In this document: piece after piece, positions 24,903 through 34,945 of the stretch
How positions within the stretch are numbered: the stretch's first letter is position 1
How the letters are laid out: every line of letters starts with the position of its first letter
DNA from: an uncultured bacterium
GTDB lineage: Bacteria; Cyanobacteriota; Vampirovibrionia; Gastranaerophilales; Gastranaerophilaceae
DNA length: 64,000 nucleotides
Assembly (NCBI GenBank): GCA_949294395.1
Contig: CASFGU010000045.1
Coordinates: forward strand, 1-64,000
Reading direction: 5' to 3'
Notes under the pieces: model-generated
What the model saw: only the letters and a program-made list of their open reading frames with translations
Database searches by the model: none
Told to the model about the DNA's origin: nothing
Made by a program: the position numbers and the translations under genes

Positions 24903-25715
24903 CTATGCTTTCGGAATAGAATTAGCAATAATTTCCATTTCTTCAAGTGAAGCATACACCGAATGGCACCCGCAGTCTACATAAAGTATATGACCTGTTG
25001 TACCTGTTGACAGGTCTGAAGCTAAATACAAACCTGCTTTGCCGACATCTTCCAGTGAAACATTTCTTCCGAGAGGAGCTTTTGCAACAGCAGCTTTAAG
25101 CATTTTATCAAAGCCTGAAATTCCTTTTGCTGCAAGAGTTTTAACAGCACCTGCAGAAATACAGTTAACTCTGATACCTTTTTTGCCAAGGTCAGCTGCA
25201 AGATACCTCATTGAAGATTCCAGCGCGGCTTTCGCAACACCCATTACATTGTAGTTCGCAACAACATACTCAGAACCCAGATAAGTAAGAGCAAATATTG
25301 AACCGCCTTCATTCATTATAGGTTCTGCATGCCTGCAAAGAGAAATTAACGAGTATGCGCTTACTCCCATCGCAAGATCCCAGCCAGCACGGGAAGTGTC
25401 AATAAATCTGCCCTGCAAATCTTCTTTGGCAGCAAAAGCAACCGCATGAACGACAAAATCAATTTTCCCGTAAACTCTTTCACATTCTTTGAATACTGCT
25501 TCAACTTCATCTTCCTTTGTAACGTCGCAACTCATGATAATTTTTGCGCCCATTTCTTCAGCAATAGGTCTTACACGTTTTTCCATAGCTTCACCGGCGT
25601 ATGTGAATGCAATATCAGCACCGGCTTCATAAAGCTGTTTTGCAACGCCGTATGCAATACCGTGAGTGTTGGAAACTCCGAAAATAACCCCTTTTTTGCC
25701 TTCCATTAATTTCAT
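24903..25715 (-). CDS. fabI: enoyl-[acyl-carrier-protein] reductase (NADH), FabI
   Basis: The 270-residue product is the FabI-type SDR that reduces trans-2-enoyl-ACP in fatty acid elongation. It has the divergent nucleotide motif GVSNTHGIAYGVAKQL and the FabI block HAVAFAAKEDLQGRFIDTSR. The catalytic Tyr-x6-Lys is YNVMGVAK, followed by AALESSMRYLAADLGKKGIRVN and SAGAVKTLAAKGI. Length is typical (about 260). It is a single-gene unit sharing a terminator with the convergent gene. Confidence 0.95.
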   Translation of the reverse strand: MKLMEGKKGVIFGVSNTHGIAYGVAKQLYEAGADIAFTYAGEAMEKRVRPIAEEMGAKIIMSCDVTKEDEVEAVFKECERVYGKIDFVVHAVAFAAKEDLQGRFIDTSRAGWDLAMGVSAYSLISLCRHAEPIMNEGGSIFALTYLGSEYVVANYNVMGVAKAALESSMRYLAADLGKKGIRVNCISAGAVKTLAAKGISGFDKMLKAAVAKAPLGRNVSLEDVGKAGLYLASDLSTGTTGHILYVDCGCHSVYASLEEMEIIANSIPKA

Positions 25716-25921
25716 ATTTTATATCTCCCTTAAAACTAACTTACAAACGAATTTTATCCCGAATCTATTTCAGAATTATCTATGAACAAATTCTATCAAA
25801 AATAAAAATTTAACGCAAATTTATATATTAACAAATGTAACAAACTTCAAACATGTTGAAATCAGGCTTTCACAGGAAACTTTATATATTTAGAGAGTAA
25901 AAAGATTCGGAGAGCTTTATA

Positions 25922-27898
25922 TTGAGTATTAACAACGTAAACAATCTGAATAAGGCTGATTTAGTCAAACTCGCCATGGCAAAAAAAGGCGTCAAGACTG
26001 CTGATGCCCAAAAACCGGCGTATATGACAATGTCCGGCTCAGTTTTCAATGCTCCGGCTCCGAATACAACAAACAAAACTTCTACAACTACAAGTGCCAA
26101 AACCACAACATCCTCTAATATGGATAAACTTAACGACGCACAAAAATCCTATGAGGATATTGATAGCTTAAAAACAACAAAAGAAATACGAAATGCAATT
26201 TCCGATCTGGAAAACGACATGCAGAGCATGAATTTTTTTGAAAAAATGCGTGCAAAGATAAAACTGAACAAACTTAACGAAAAGAAATCAGAAGTTGCAG
26301 AACAGGAATTTCAGGATTCAATGAATAACCTGAAAAGCATAGGCCGAGGTCAGGGCACTACAAAATCAAGCGCATCTAAATCAACAGGCAATTCAAAAGA
26401 AATTGACGGCAAAAACGTAAGTGCATCCGAAGGTAAAGCTATGGCTTCAGATGCCGAGGCTGATGCAGGAAGTGTTGAAAAACAAACTACCCAGACAGAA
26501 GCAAATACAAAAGAAATGAATAAACTTTCCAAAAGTTCTGTCAAGTTGAACAAAGAACTTGTTAAGTCTGAAAAGAAATTTAACAAACAGATGCAAAAAG
26601 ATACAAAAGAAGTTCAGGAAAGTGAAAAACAAATTCAAAAAGAAATAAAAGCAATGGAAGAAAAGAGCCAGCAAGTTACAGACATGCAGCGGGAACTGGA
26701 AAGTCTGCAATCTTCCGGCGGAGATGCAAAACGTATGCAGGAACTATCTCAGCAAATAGGGACTACTGCTGACTCTATGGTTGAAAGTCGTGCAAATATC
26801 CAAAAACTTCAGACAGCAACCAGCAAAAGAATTGCAACTATGAACCGTGTTACAATGTCGCAATCAAAATATTACCTGAAACTTGAAAAAGGTATTGAAG
26901 ACAACCAGAAAGCTTCAGATAAAGTATTAAAAGTTGCAGAAAAAATTGACGACATAAGCCAGACAGTATCACAGGTCGGAAGCATTACCAAAAAAGTTGG
27001 TAAAGGTATGATTATTGCCGGTCAGGCAATGACTTCTAACCCGTTCACCGCCGCCGCAGGTGCTGCATTGATTTCAGCCGGCGGATTTACAGAAAAAGCC
27101 GGAACTGTTGTTGAATTAGTCGGCAATTACGGTTCCGCAGCAGCCAACGTAACAAAAGCAGCCTGCCATGCTGCAAACGGCAACTTTGCAGCCGCATTAC
27201 AGAGTGCAGGAAGCGCAATTCAATCCGGAGCATCAGCAGCCAAAGGCACCAAAGAGTTAGACAAGAGCTTCAAAGCTGTTGACGAACAGGTTAAGAATGC
27301 ACAAGACCAGCTTGCAGCCGGGACAGCAGCTAAACAGGCTGCGGCCGAACTTGAAAAGAGCGGAGAATTGGGCGGCATGACAAAGAAACAGGCTGCAGCC
27401 GGCATGAAAGAAGAACTTTTAGGACAGATGCAGAACGGTCAGGTTGACGGCAAAGAACTCTTAAATCAGGTTAAAGATAAAGACACCGTCGGAGAGGCTA
27501 TCGGAACTGCTAAAGGAACATTCGGCAATGTTCAAAACACATTTAATCAGGCTAAAGAAGCGGGCTTAAATAATCTTGCACAATCCGGCAAAAAGATTAC
27601 TGAAAAAAGCACCAGAAAGGCGATTAACAACTCATTTAATTCAAGCCTTTCAGAGCAGCGCTCAAACCGTCTTGCTGCAGCAACAGGTTCTATGACAAAC
27701 CCTATCAAAGGCAAAACCTCTTCTTTTGATAATGCAACAAAAGTCGGCAAAGGGCTTTCAACACTTGGCGCAAAAATGGGACAGAAGCAGGGCACCCAGC
27801 AGGCCGGAAGGAAACAGGGCGGCTACACTATCCCGAATTACTCAGTAAATTACGAAATGCTTGAAAGAACAAATAAACTTCTAAGACGCAGAGCATAA
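25922..27898 (+). CDS. 658-residue coiled-coil protein with central hydrophobic region, translocator-like
   Basis: The start codon is TTG, supported by GGAGAG seven bases upstream; the next ATG (25976) has no such site. Residues 1-60 are Asn/Thr-rich and include a Thr/Ser run. Residues about 75-340 are coiled coil with Lys/Glu/Gln heptads. Residues about 345-440 are hydrophobic Ala/Gly helices (VGKGMIIAGQAM, FTAAAGAALISAGGF). The rest is helical and polar. Coiled coil followed by a hydrophobic core is the layout of type III pore-formers such as IpaB/SipB, but I see no family motif. No signal peptide. A TGTAAC at 25836 sits where the shared promoters carry theirs. Confidence 0.85.
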   Translation: MSINNVNNLNKADLVKLAMAKKGVKTADAQKPAYMTMSGSVFNAPAPNTTNKTSTTTSAKTTTSSNMDKLNDAQKSYEDIDSLKTTKEIRNAISDLENDMQSMNFFEKMRAKIKLNKLNEKKSEVAEQEFQDSMNNLKSIGRGQGTTKSSASKSTGNSKEIDGKNVSASEGKAMASDAEADAGSVEKQTTQTEANTKEMNKLSKSSVKLNKELVKSEKKFNKQMQKDTKEVQESEKQIQKEIKAMEEKSQQVTDMQRELESLQSSGGDAKRMQELSQQIGTTADSMVESRANIQKLQTATSKRIATMNRVTMSQSKYYLKLEKGIEDNQKASDKVLKVAEKIDDISQTVSQVGSITKKVGKGMIIAGQAMTSNPFTAAAGAALISAGGFTEKAGTVVELVGNYGSAAANVTKAACHAANGNFAAALQSAGSAIQSGASAAKGTKELDKSFKAVDEQVKNAQDQLAAGTAAKQAAAELEKSGELGGMTKKQAAAGMKEELLGQMQNGQVDGKELLNQVKDKDTVGEAIGTAKGTFGNVQNTFNQAKEAGLNNLAQSGKKITEKSTRKAINNSFNSSLSEQRSNRLAAATGSMTNPIKGKTSSFDNATKVGKGLSTLGAKMGQKQGTQQAGRKQGGYTIPNYSVNYEMLERTNKLLRRRA

Positions 27899-27910
27899 TA
27901 ATTACATATT

Positions 27911-27941
27911 AAAAGACCGGTTTTTTAATGCCCGGTCTTTT
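27911..27941. terminator. bidirectional terminator
   Basis: AAAAGACCGG / CCGGTCTTTT arms with an 11-base loop lie between the convergent 658-residue and adhesin genes, with T tracts on both strands. Confidence 0.85.
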
Positions 27942-27960
27942 AACTTTTTTAGTATGTTAT

Positions 27961-30900
27961 TTATTGATTAAACGAGATACCTGTCGGTGTATCAAGCAGA
28001 AGGTTAAGATAGAGGAGCTTGTTAGCAGTTGCCTCATCAAGGTTTACAAACTCTGCACCCGCCCTTGTTGATGTTGCGGATATTATTTTTACATCAGCAG
28101 CAATATCAAGATCTCCGTATGAAATTTCGATAGGAACAACATCTCCTGCTTTCAGCTGATTGTTGTGTTTAACGGCAACCCCGCCTCTTGATATATCAAC
28201 AAGACCTGAAATTCTTCCGTTATCGTTGTTAATCAATTCAACCGGCTTATCTGTACGAGCCACATCAAATCTTATGTACTGACGTTTATCAATAGTCGGA
28301 ATATTATCAGAAACATCTTTTCTCTGAATGTAAGTTTTGTAATCATCATTCTTTTCGTACAAATCATCATCGGCATCGGTGTCTGCGTCGGCATCGGCAT
28401 CTGCATCGGTATCCATATCCGCATCCGCATCAGCGTCAGCATCTATATCAGCATCAGCGTCGGCGTCGGTATCTATATCCGCGTCACTGTCTGCATCGGC
28501 GTCAGTATCGACATCAGCGTCTGCGTCGGCATCCGCGTCGGTATCGGCATCTGTATCGACATCAGCGTCCGCATCGGCATCAGCGTCTGCGTCCATATCG
28601 GCATCAGCATCTGCGTCGGCATCGGCATCGGCGTCTGCGTCTATATCGGCGTCTGCGTCTGCGTCTGCATCACTATCCGCATCGTTATCTGCGTCTGCAT
28701 CACTATCGGCATCGGCGTCTGCGTCGCTATCTGCGTCACTATCTGCGTCTGCGTCACTATCGGCATCGGCATCAGCGTCGGCGTCCGCATCGGCATCGGC
28801 GTCCGCATCATTATCAGCATCAGTATCTGCATCAGCGTCGGCATCGGCGTCACTATCAGCATCCATATCTGCATCAGCGTCTGCATCGGCGTCCGCATCG
28901 GCATCGGCGTCCGCATCGGCATCGGCATCACTATCCGCATCGCTGTCCGCGTCAGCGTCCGCATCGGCATCGGCATCAGCATCACTATCGGCGTCACTAT
29001 CCGCATCAGCATCGGCATCAGCATCTGCATCGGCGTCGGCATCCGCATCGGCGTCACTATCTGCGTCGTTATCCGCATCACTATCGGCATCAGCATCTGC
29101 GTCTGCATCACTATCCGCATCCATATCTGCGTCCGCATCAGCGTCACTGTCCGCGTCGGCATCAGCATCGGCGTCGGCATCCGCATCACTGTCCGCATCA
29201 GCGTCACTATCGGCATCAGCATCCGCATCGGCGTCGGCATCCGCATCAGCATCGGCATCGGCGTCCGCATCACTATCCGCATCGGCATCAGCATCCGCAT
29301 CGGCGTCGGCATCACTGTCCGCATCATTATCAGCATCGCTATCCGCATCGGCATCGGCGTCCGCATCAGCATCACTATCCATATCATTATCGGCATCGGC
29401 GTCCGCATCGGCATCGGCGTCACTATCTGCATCACTGTCCGCATCACTATCGGCGTCTGTATCTGCATCAGCATCAGCATCCGCATCACTATCGGCGTCA
29501 CTATCAGCATCGCTATCCGCATCAGAGTCTGCGTCACTATCTGCATCACTGTCGGCATCACTATCTGCATCCGCATCTGCATCACTATCCGCGTCTGCGT
29601 CGCTATCTGCATCCGAATCTGCATCGGCATCAGCGTCACTATCCGCATCGGCATCCGCATCACTATCCATATCATTATCGGCATCGGCGTCTGCGTCTGC
29701 ATCGGCGTCACTATCCGCGTCACTATCAGCATCGCTATCTGCATCAGAATCTGCATCTGCGTCACTATCCGCGTCACTGTCCGCATCACTATCTGCATCG
29801 GAATCCGCATCAGCGTCACTATCTGCGTCACTGTCGGCATCGCTATCTGCATCGGAGTCGGCGTCACTGTCCGCATCGGCATCTGCGTCACTATCTGCGT
29901 CACTATCTGCGTCACTATCTGCGTCGCTATCCGCATCGCTGTCGGCATCGGAGTCGGCGTCACTGTCGGCGTCTGTGTCAGCATCAGAATCCGAATCATC
30001 ATCTTCTTCCGGAACTATTAGGTGGTCGTCATCTTCATCAACATATCCCGGTTTATCTTCCTGAACGCTGCCGCCTTCGTAGTAATTTCTTTCATTAACA
30101 TCTCTGCCAATACCTGAAACATCATCCGGTCTTACAGCATTTGCTCTGATTGTAAGAGTTGAACCGTCAGGTTTTGTCATAGAGGTTCTGTCATCATATA
30201 CCCAGTAAGTTTTGCCGTCTTCGTTTCTGTCTTTACCCATATAGAAACGATAACCGCCGGCATAAACGTTATCTGCAGTAAGAGTTAAATCCTGTTTACC
30301 CTGCTCCTTGTTGCCTGAAACCTGTCCGTTTTTAATAACAAGGTGAGAATCTGCCCAGTGGTGAACACCGTTGATAACTTCTTCATCAACCCTTGTATTC
30401 GGGTTAATATCAAGAACCTTAATATCAGCGCTCTCAGCAACAATATTTCCGTTAGAACCATAATAGTCCACCGGAGTTTTCGGAGTTTGTCCTAGATTGT
30501 TGATGTACATTTCAGCACCGCGGGTTACAAGGTTAAGCTTTTCTTTGGCGTTAATTTCATCAATGTAAGTATTGCCTGAGAATTCCGCATTAATTGTACC
30601 GTTTCTTGAAATCATAGTGCCGACATTAGTATCATAGGCATCACTCTGACCTTTAACATTAATATCACCGTTTTTGGTTAACATATTAACGGTATAGCTT
30701 GAATTTGGCTTGTAAGTAAGATTACCGCTGTCAGAAATATCATAACCAGCCATATTAAATTTACCGGCAGTCTGATTAAATGTAACTTTATTATTTTCAG
30801 TACCGATATTTCCGCTGGCAATCATTGAAATACCTTTACCCTGAACGTTTGCTTTAGAGGAATCTGTTGAAGCGTTCAGAATGTCATAGGATGTCTGACC

Positions 30901-32808
30901 TTTCACAGTTGAATCAGCAAGAAGAATTGCTTTACCGTCAGCGTTTACATAGTTCAAATTCATGTCGGAATTCAGAGCAGCCAGATTAATCACAAGGTCA
31001 TTTGCCTTGTTCTGTCTTGTTGTTACCGCTGTATAAGTTCCGTCAACATTTGCGTTAATTGACTTTGTCAAATCTCTGGCATTAGGGCCTACACCTGCAA
31101 AGTTTGTAGAATCAGTACCGATTGTACCGTCTTTTACGTTAATATTCAGATCGCCGCCGCCTGTTGTTTTAACAAGAGTTTTAACAACGCCTTTGTTAAG
31201 CAGATTGCCGTTTGTAATCTTGATATTTACATCACCGTTAGAGGAAATGTAATTATCATTTGATGTATTATCACCGATTACCACATTGGAATTTGTGCTG
31301 TTAATATCAACACCGTTAGCTTTTACAAGCCCTTCAACATTAATACCGCCTGTACCCGAGTTGGTCATTGTTAATTTGTTTGTATTATTTTTAACAAGAC
31401 CGGAGCTTTCGATATTCAAAGCACCTTTTGTATTGGTAATTGATGAATTCGCCCCGTCTGAATAAACATGACCTTCAATTGTGATACCGTCAGCACCGGA
31501 GTTATTAATTGTGAGTTTACCGTTTTTGTTGGAAACAGCATTATTTGTGTTTTCCTCAAACTCACCGATAAAAATACCGCCTGATGCCGAGTTATCAATT
31601 GTTAAGTCGCCGTTTGTAGCTTCTACCTGACCTGACTCAATTTCAATACCGTTGGTACCGCTGTTTGTTAAAGTTGTATCACCGTTTTGAGTTCTGATAT
31701 AATTGTTTACTACAATTCCGCCGGATCCTCTGCTGGTGATATTTGTATCACCGTTAATATTATTTACCCATCCCGAATCGGTAACATTTATACCGCCGTC
31801 ATTACTTGTGATATTTAATTCGCCGTTTGCATTGCGAATAGAGCCGCTAATATCAATGCCGCCCTTTTCGCTTGTAATATTTGTTTCACCTCTGGAGTTA
31901 ACTGTACCGCTTGCAATAGTAATACCTTTTGAGCCTTCGCTTGTAATATTTGTATTGCCTGCTCCAAAGTTCTTAACCACACTGTTTGATGCTATTTTAA
32001 CACCGCCGTTGCTGCCGTATGATGTAATCTCAATATTTCCGTTATTATTCTGGAACTGGTTCCCGACAATCATTGCATCTGTATTCACCAGTTTCTGGAA
32101 AAGCGCATCTGCCTGAGCATTAGATGATAACACATCAGAGTTTTTAACCCCTGCCATCAAATTAGCACCGGAATTTACGTTTACATCGGCAGCAGCCAGA
32201 TGAATTGTATCTCTGGCTACAATTTTACCGTTAATTTCAATTGTACCTGTACCTTTATCTGTCATAAGTGCATTGAATTCAGGAGTGCCTTCGGCGGACA
32301 GAATAGGTGCGTTAGTGTACATATTGCCTTTAAATTTAGTATACTGTTCCTGTGTCGGAGTCAAAACAGAAAGCGAACCAACGTTCAATACGCCGCTGGC
32401 TCCGACGACCATACCGTTTGGAGAGATGAATACCGCCTTGCCGTCATAAAAATTTCCATCTCTCATTGTGTTTACTATACCGTTGATATTAACTGTATTA
32501 TCAACAAAGTTTACAAATTTTGAAATATTTTCCGAACCGTATTTGAAAATTAAGTTTGCAACATCGCCTTCTGAAAGGTTAAAGTTTTTATACTGTCTGT
32601 AACCAATATCACCGTTATGGGCAGACGGAGCCAGATTATATATATCCCCGCCATTAGCACCGGTTGTTATACTATCACCGTGAACAGCACCTGCGCCTGT
32701 AATACTGCTTGCTACAGCCGCCATCGGAACAAGGGTTTGCTGAGCCATCATTGAAAGTGACAACAAAGAAACCAGTATTCTTCTTTTCTTAGAGGTGATG
32801 CGTGCCAT
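27961..32808 (-). CDS. giant filamentous adhesin with Asp/Ala/Ser repeats and C-terminal PilZ domain
   Basis: The 1615-residue product has an extended signal peptide (1-about 33, ending AAVASSITG). A filamentous-haemagglutinin/LktA-like secretion domain follows ([34 protein letters not shown], about residues 120-150), then about 20-residue beta-helix repeats with GDxxITSxGxxGI. Residues about 938-1480 are an Asp-Ala-Asp-Ser low-complexity tract, extremely acidic and probably calcium-binding or a flexible stalk. The last 110 residues are a PilZ domain with a complete c-di-GMP signature: RQYIR near residue 1508 and DISRGG near 1536. AAGGAAG precedes the ATG. PilZ is normally cytoplasmic, so its place on an exported protein is anomalous. 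No TpsB partner is in the window. Confidence 0.88.
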   Translation of the reverse strand: MARITSKKRRILVSLLSLSMMAQQTLVPMAAVASSITGAGAVHGDSITTGANGGDIYNLAPSAHNGDIGYRQYKNFNLSEGDVANLIFKYGSENISKFVNFVDNTVNINGIVNTMRDGNFYDGKAVFISPNGMVVGASGVLNVGSLSVLTPTQEQYTKFKGNMYTNAPILSAEGTPEFNALMTDKGTGTIEINGKIVARDTIHLAAADVNVNSGANLMAGVKNSDVLSSNAQADALFQKLVNTDAMIVGNQFQNNNGNIEITSYGSNGGVKIASNSVVKNFGAGNTNITSEGSKGITIASGTVNSRGETNITSEKGGIDISGSIRNANGELNITSNDGGINVTDSGWVNNINGDTNITSRGSGGIVVNNYIRTQNGDTTLTNSGTNGIEIESGQVEATNGDLTIDNSASGGIFIGEFEENTNNAVSNKNGKLTINNSGADGITIEGHVYSDGANSSITNTKGALNIESSGLVKNNTNKLTMTNSGTGGINVEGLVKANGVDINSTNSNVVIGDNTSNDNYISSNGDVNIKITNGNLLNKGVVKTLVKTTGGGDLNINVKDGTIGTDSTNFAGVGPNARDLTKSINANVDGTYTAVTTRQNKANDLVINLAALNSDMNLNYVNADGKAILLADSTVKGQTSYDILNASTDSSKANVQGKGISMIASGNIGTENNKVTFNQTAGKFNMAGYDISDSGNLTYKPNSSYTVNMLTKNGDINVKGQSDAYDTNVGTMISRNGTINAEFSGNTYIDEINAKEKLNLVTRGAEMYINNLGQTPKTPVDYYGSNGNIVAESADIKVLDINPNTRVDEEVINGVHHWADSHLVIKNGQVSGNKEQGKQDLTLTADNVYAGGYRFYMGKDRNEDGKTYWVYDDRTSMTKPDGSTLTIRANAVRPDDVSGIGRDVNERNYYEGGSVQEDKPGYVDEDDDHLIVPEEDDDSDSDADTDADSDADSDADSDADSDADSDADSDADSDADADADSDADSDADSDADSDADSDADADSDADSDADSDADSDADADSDADSDADSDADSDADADADADADNDMDSDADADADSDADADADSDADSDADADSDADADADSDADSDADSDADSDADSDADSDADSDADADADADTDADSDADSDADSDADADADADADNDMDSDADADADADADSDADNDADSDADADADADADADSDADADADADADADADADADADSDADADSDADADADADADADSDADADADMDADSDADADADADSDADNDADSDADADADADADADADADADSDADSDADADADADADADSDADSDADADADADADADADADADADMDADSDADADADADTDADNDADADADADADADADADSDADADSDADSDADADADSDADADNDADSDADADADADIDADADADADADADADMDADADADADADVDTDADTDADADADADVDTDADADSDADIDTDADADADIDADADADADMDTDADADADADTDADDDLYEKNDDYKTYIQRKDVSDNIPTIDKRQYIRFDVARTDKPVELINNDNGRISGLVDISRGGVAVKHNNQLKAGDVVPIEISYGDLDIAADVKIISATSTRAGAEFVNLDEATANKLLYLNLLLDTPTGISFNQ
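28363..29996 (-). repeat. 1.6-kb hexamer-based coding repeat (Asp-Ala/Asp-Ser codons)
   Basis: Degenerate 6-bp units (GAYGCN and GAYWSN on the coding strand) run without a frame break for about 545 codons inside the adhesin gene. Larger blocks recur, for example around DNDMDSDAD encoded near 29385 and 29665. Synonymous codons vary, so selection on the protein seems stronger than recent slippage. The periodicity produces long false ORFs in other frames on both strands. Confidence 0.9.
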
Positions 32809-33002
32809 ATTAACTTCCTTTCAAATACATTTTTTGATTTTTTTCTTAATTCGGCTTGTTATTTCAATATATTTTATACTTTTATTTTAGCAGATATACT
32901 TTAAATATCCAACGTTTTTGTCAATTTTTTCATATTCCTTAACATGTTTTTATAAGCACAAAATACATTTCATAATTAAATAAACGTTTAAAAAGAAAAA
33001 TA

Positions 33003-33033
33003 ATTGCTATTTTGTTAAAAATTGTTACAAAAA
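33003..33033 (-). promoter_or_regulatory. upstream element shared with the 56369 transglycosylase gene
   Basis: On the minus strand this stretch begins TTTTTGTAACAATTTTT and ends AACAAAATAGCAAT. At 56281-56312 the plus strand begins TTTTTTGTAAATTTTT and ends TTACAAAATAGCAAT. The two lie 194 and 56 bases before their respective ATG codons. The remaining spacer to the adhesin start (32809-33002) is AT-rich with no other feature I can name. Confidence 0.45.
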
Positions 33034-34491
33034 TTATTGCTGTGACTTTTGGAAGAAAGCGCAGCGCACGACATAATAAGAGGCGTAAAATATACCCATC
33101 AGCAAACACATTTGAAATATAGCCGGAATATATATCATATTATGTATTATTTGATACATAGCACCCATAGGAATAAAAGCAAAAAGCATGCTCAAAAGTA
33201 TTCTGTAAGGATATAGCAGACCTAAATTAGGCAAAACAATCACAACACTAAGGAAAAAGTACAAAAAGTTTGCGCCCAGAGTGGCCATACCAACACCTTC
33301 CAGACCGACTTTAGGGATTAATATTATGTTCAGGGCTATCCCGACTATTCCGGAGAAAAGTTTTATTATAAATTCTATGTAAGTTTTATTCGCAAGATGG
33401 TACTGCAGTGTGGTGTAATCCGTAAGTCCCATAAAGAATGTTCCAAACGCAAAGTAAGGTATAATTCTATATGCCTCATGGAACTTTTCGTCTGCCAGCA
33501 TTCCGACAAAATCAGATGCGTAGAGCGACATGACGGTAATTACCGGCATGGAAATCAGTATATAATACCCTGTAAAACGTGAAATTATCGGTCTTACGTC
33601 AATATTTTCTTCATACATTCTTATTATACGTGGAATCGCGGCAACTGTTATTATAGAAAAAACCGTCAGCAAAAGAGGCAGTGTTACGCCGTAAGCCACA
33701 CCAACATAGCCTACATCCGTAAAACCGCTTATATTGTTCATAATAAACTTGTTACTCTGGTTGATAATCCATGCAGACAAAGAGGTGGCAGCAATCGGCA
33801 TGCCGTAAACAAAAATAGGCAGCAAGACCTTTATATGAAGTTTTGGAATTCTAAAATAAGCAAGAATATTACTCTGATAAATCAGCAGAACATCAATCAG
33901 CGAAATGGAAATTCCCATACCGAGCAGCAGTGCAAGTGCCCCCATGTGGAATACTTTTATAAAAAATACAGAAAGTCCGATTGTCATTATCTGGTTAAGT
34001 ATTGTTGAAAAAGTAAATGCAACCGACCTCAGCTGCGCCCTTAAAAGCTGAAACAGCAGTGCCCTTATTGCAACAGGAATAATCAAAAATAAAATAGCAA
34101 TAAAGTATTTGGCTTCAATATGAAAAAACGAATAAAAATTATCCTGAAACACAAAGGCAAGCACAAACATTGCCGCAATATTTATTGCAAGAATAGATAC
34201 CAGAACCGACAGATAGCGCGGCAAATCCTGGGCAAGCTGGTGCTGCCTGAAAAATCTTAAGCCGGAAAGCCCTACCCAGTCAGAAAAAATTATGCACAAA
34301 AATGAAAGCAATGCGATAGAAAGCGAATACAGTCCGTACTGTTCAGGAGGCAAAAGGCTGGTGTAAACAGGAACAATAATGGCATTGCCTGCCGTACCGC
34401 AAATTTTGGAAGGAGAGTACTTCAGCATATCTTTGAAGATTGCCGTCAACTGCCTTTTTTCTTCTTCCGAATTACTTACAAATTCCATCAT
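33034..34491 (-). CDS. polysaccharide flippase (Wzx/MOP family)
   Basis: The 485-residue product has 12-14 hydrophobic helices and the N-terminal pattern of O-antigen/teichuronic flippases (GTAGNAIIVPVYTSLLPPEQYGLYSLSIALLSFL). These move lipid-linked glycan units across the inner membrane. Conserved-looking stretches include NQSNKFIMNNISG and IITVAAIPRIIRMYEE. It stands alone with no wzy or glycosyltransferase next to it, so the glycan cannot be named. Two adjacent ATG codons follow AAAGG. Confidence 0.88.
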   Translation of the reverse strand: MMEFVSNSEEEKRQLTAIFKDMLKYSPSKICGTAGNAIIVPVYTSLLPPEQYGLYSLSIALLSFLCIIFSDWVGLSGLRFFRQHQLAQDLPRYLSVLVSILAINIAAMFVLAFVFQDNFYSFFHIEAKYFIAILFLIIPVAIRALLFQLLRAQLRSVAFTFSTILNQIMTIGLSVFFIKVFHMGALALLLGMGISISLIDVLLIYQSNILAYFRIPKLHIKVLLPIFVYGMPIAATSLSAWIINQSNKFIMNNISGFTDVGYVGVAYGVTLPLLLTVFSIITVAAIPRIIRMYEENIDVRPIISRFTGYYILISMPVITVMSLYASDFVGMLADEKFHEAYRIIPYFAFGTFFMGLTDYTTLQYHLANKTYIEFIIKLFSGIVGIALNIILIPKVGLEGVGMATLGANFLYFFLSVVIVLPNLGLLYPYRILLSMLFAFIPMGAMYQIIHNMIYIPAIFQMCLLMGIFYASYYVVRCAFFQKSQQ

Positions 34492-34945
34492 TAACCTTTT
34501 GGAATAATTCTACACTAAATTTTCAAATTAGTCATCAAGTTTACAATGGATTTTTCTTGGCACATTTTGTCGGACCTATCGTCTTAGCGTCTTTTACGTT
34601 CCTGTCGAATTAGTAAATCCGGCCTACATTTATTTTTTCCCGGACAGGTATGCTTGACCTACCTCACCGACAAAGTTGAAAAGATGAACAGTTGAATGGG
34701 TGTAAGGAACAGTAGTATTTGTTTTCGAAACGATAGCGGGAGCAGAGCGGGAGCGTGTTGAGAAAATTAATACTACTGTTACGGTGGCAAAACAAAATTT
34801 CGTCGGATTTGTAAATCCGACCTATACTTATCTGTCTAATGTCAAACCGTTCACCCCTTCACCTTTTCAACTTTTCAACTTTGTTGAACCCTTCCCCCCT
34901 CACTCTTCACATTTTTGTCACTCTTATCGCCTTTTAAGCTGCCTG
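34492..34945. other. gene-free, repeat-dense spacer
   Basis: No ORF with coding character is seen in this 454-bp spacer. It holds two GTCGGATT/AATCCGAC-type palindromes (34604-34623 imperfect, 34802-34821 perfect) and the arm-and-core element at 34708-34780. It also holds several GTTGAAAAG/CTTTTCAAC and CTTCACTCT/CTCTTCAC micro-repeats (34676-34700, 34846-34920) that recur at 60121-60240 and inside tcdA near 62680. Confidence 0.7.
34708..34780. repeat. intergenic element, copy 1 (complementary arms around a conserved core)
   Basis: Perfect 12-bp arms AACAGTAGTATT (34708-34719) and AATACTACTGTT (34769-34780) flank a core with GAAACGATAGCGGGAGC, then a second GCGGGAGCG and TGTTGA. The core is almost identical to 36490-36536, but the arms there are a different complementary pair. 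Confidence 0.75.

Noticed and set aside
28363..29996. Possible CRISPR-like or satellite repeat array
   Set aside because: Units are 6-bp based, without constant repeat and unique spacer, and are in frame within a gene with intact domains on both sides.
28379..30064. Long plus-strand ORF (about 560 codons of Ser-Ala repeats) and a 453-codon minus-strand ORF in another frame
   Set aside because: Both are shadows of the Asp/Ala/Ser coding repeat of the adhesin; hexamer periodicity keeps other frames open. No ribosome binding site or domain supports them.
34746..34761. GCGGGAGC direct repeats as a two-unit CRISPR or integron site
   Set aside because: Only two 8-bp units per element and no cas or integrase gene; better explained as part of the two-copy arm-and-core element.
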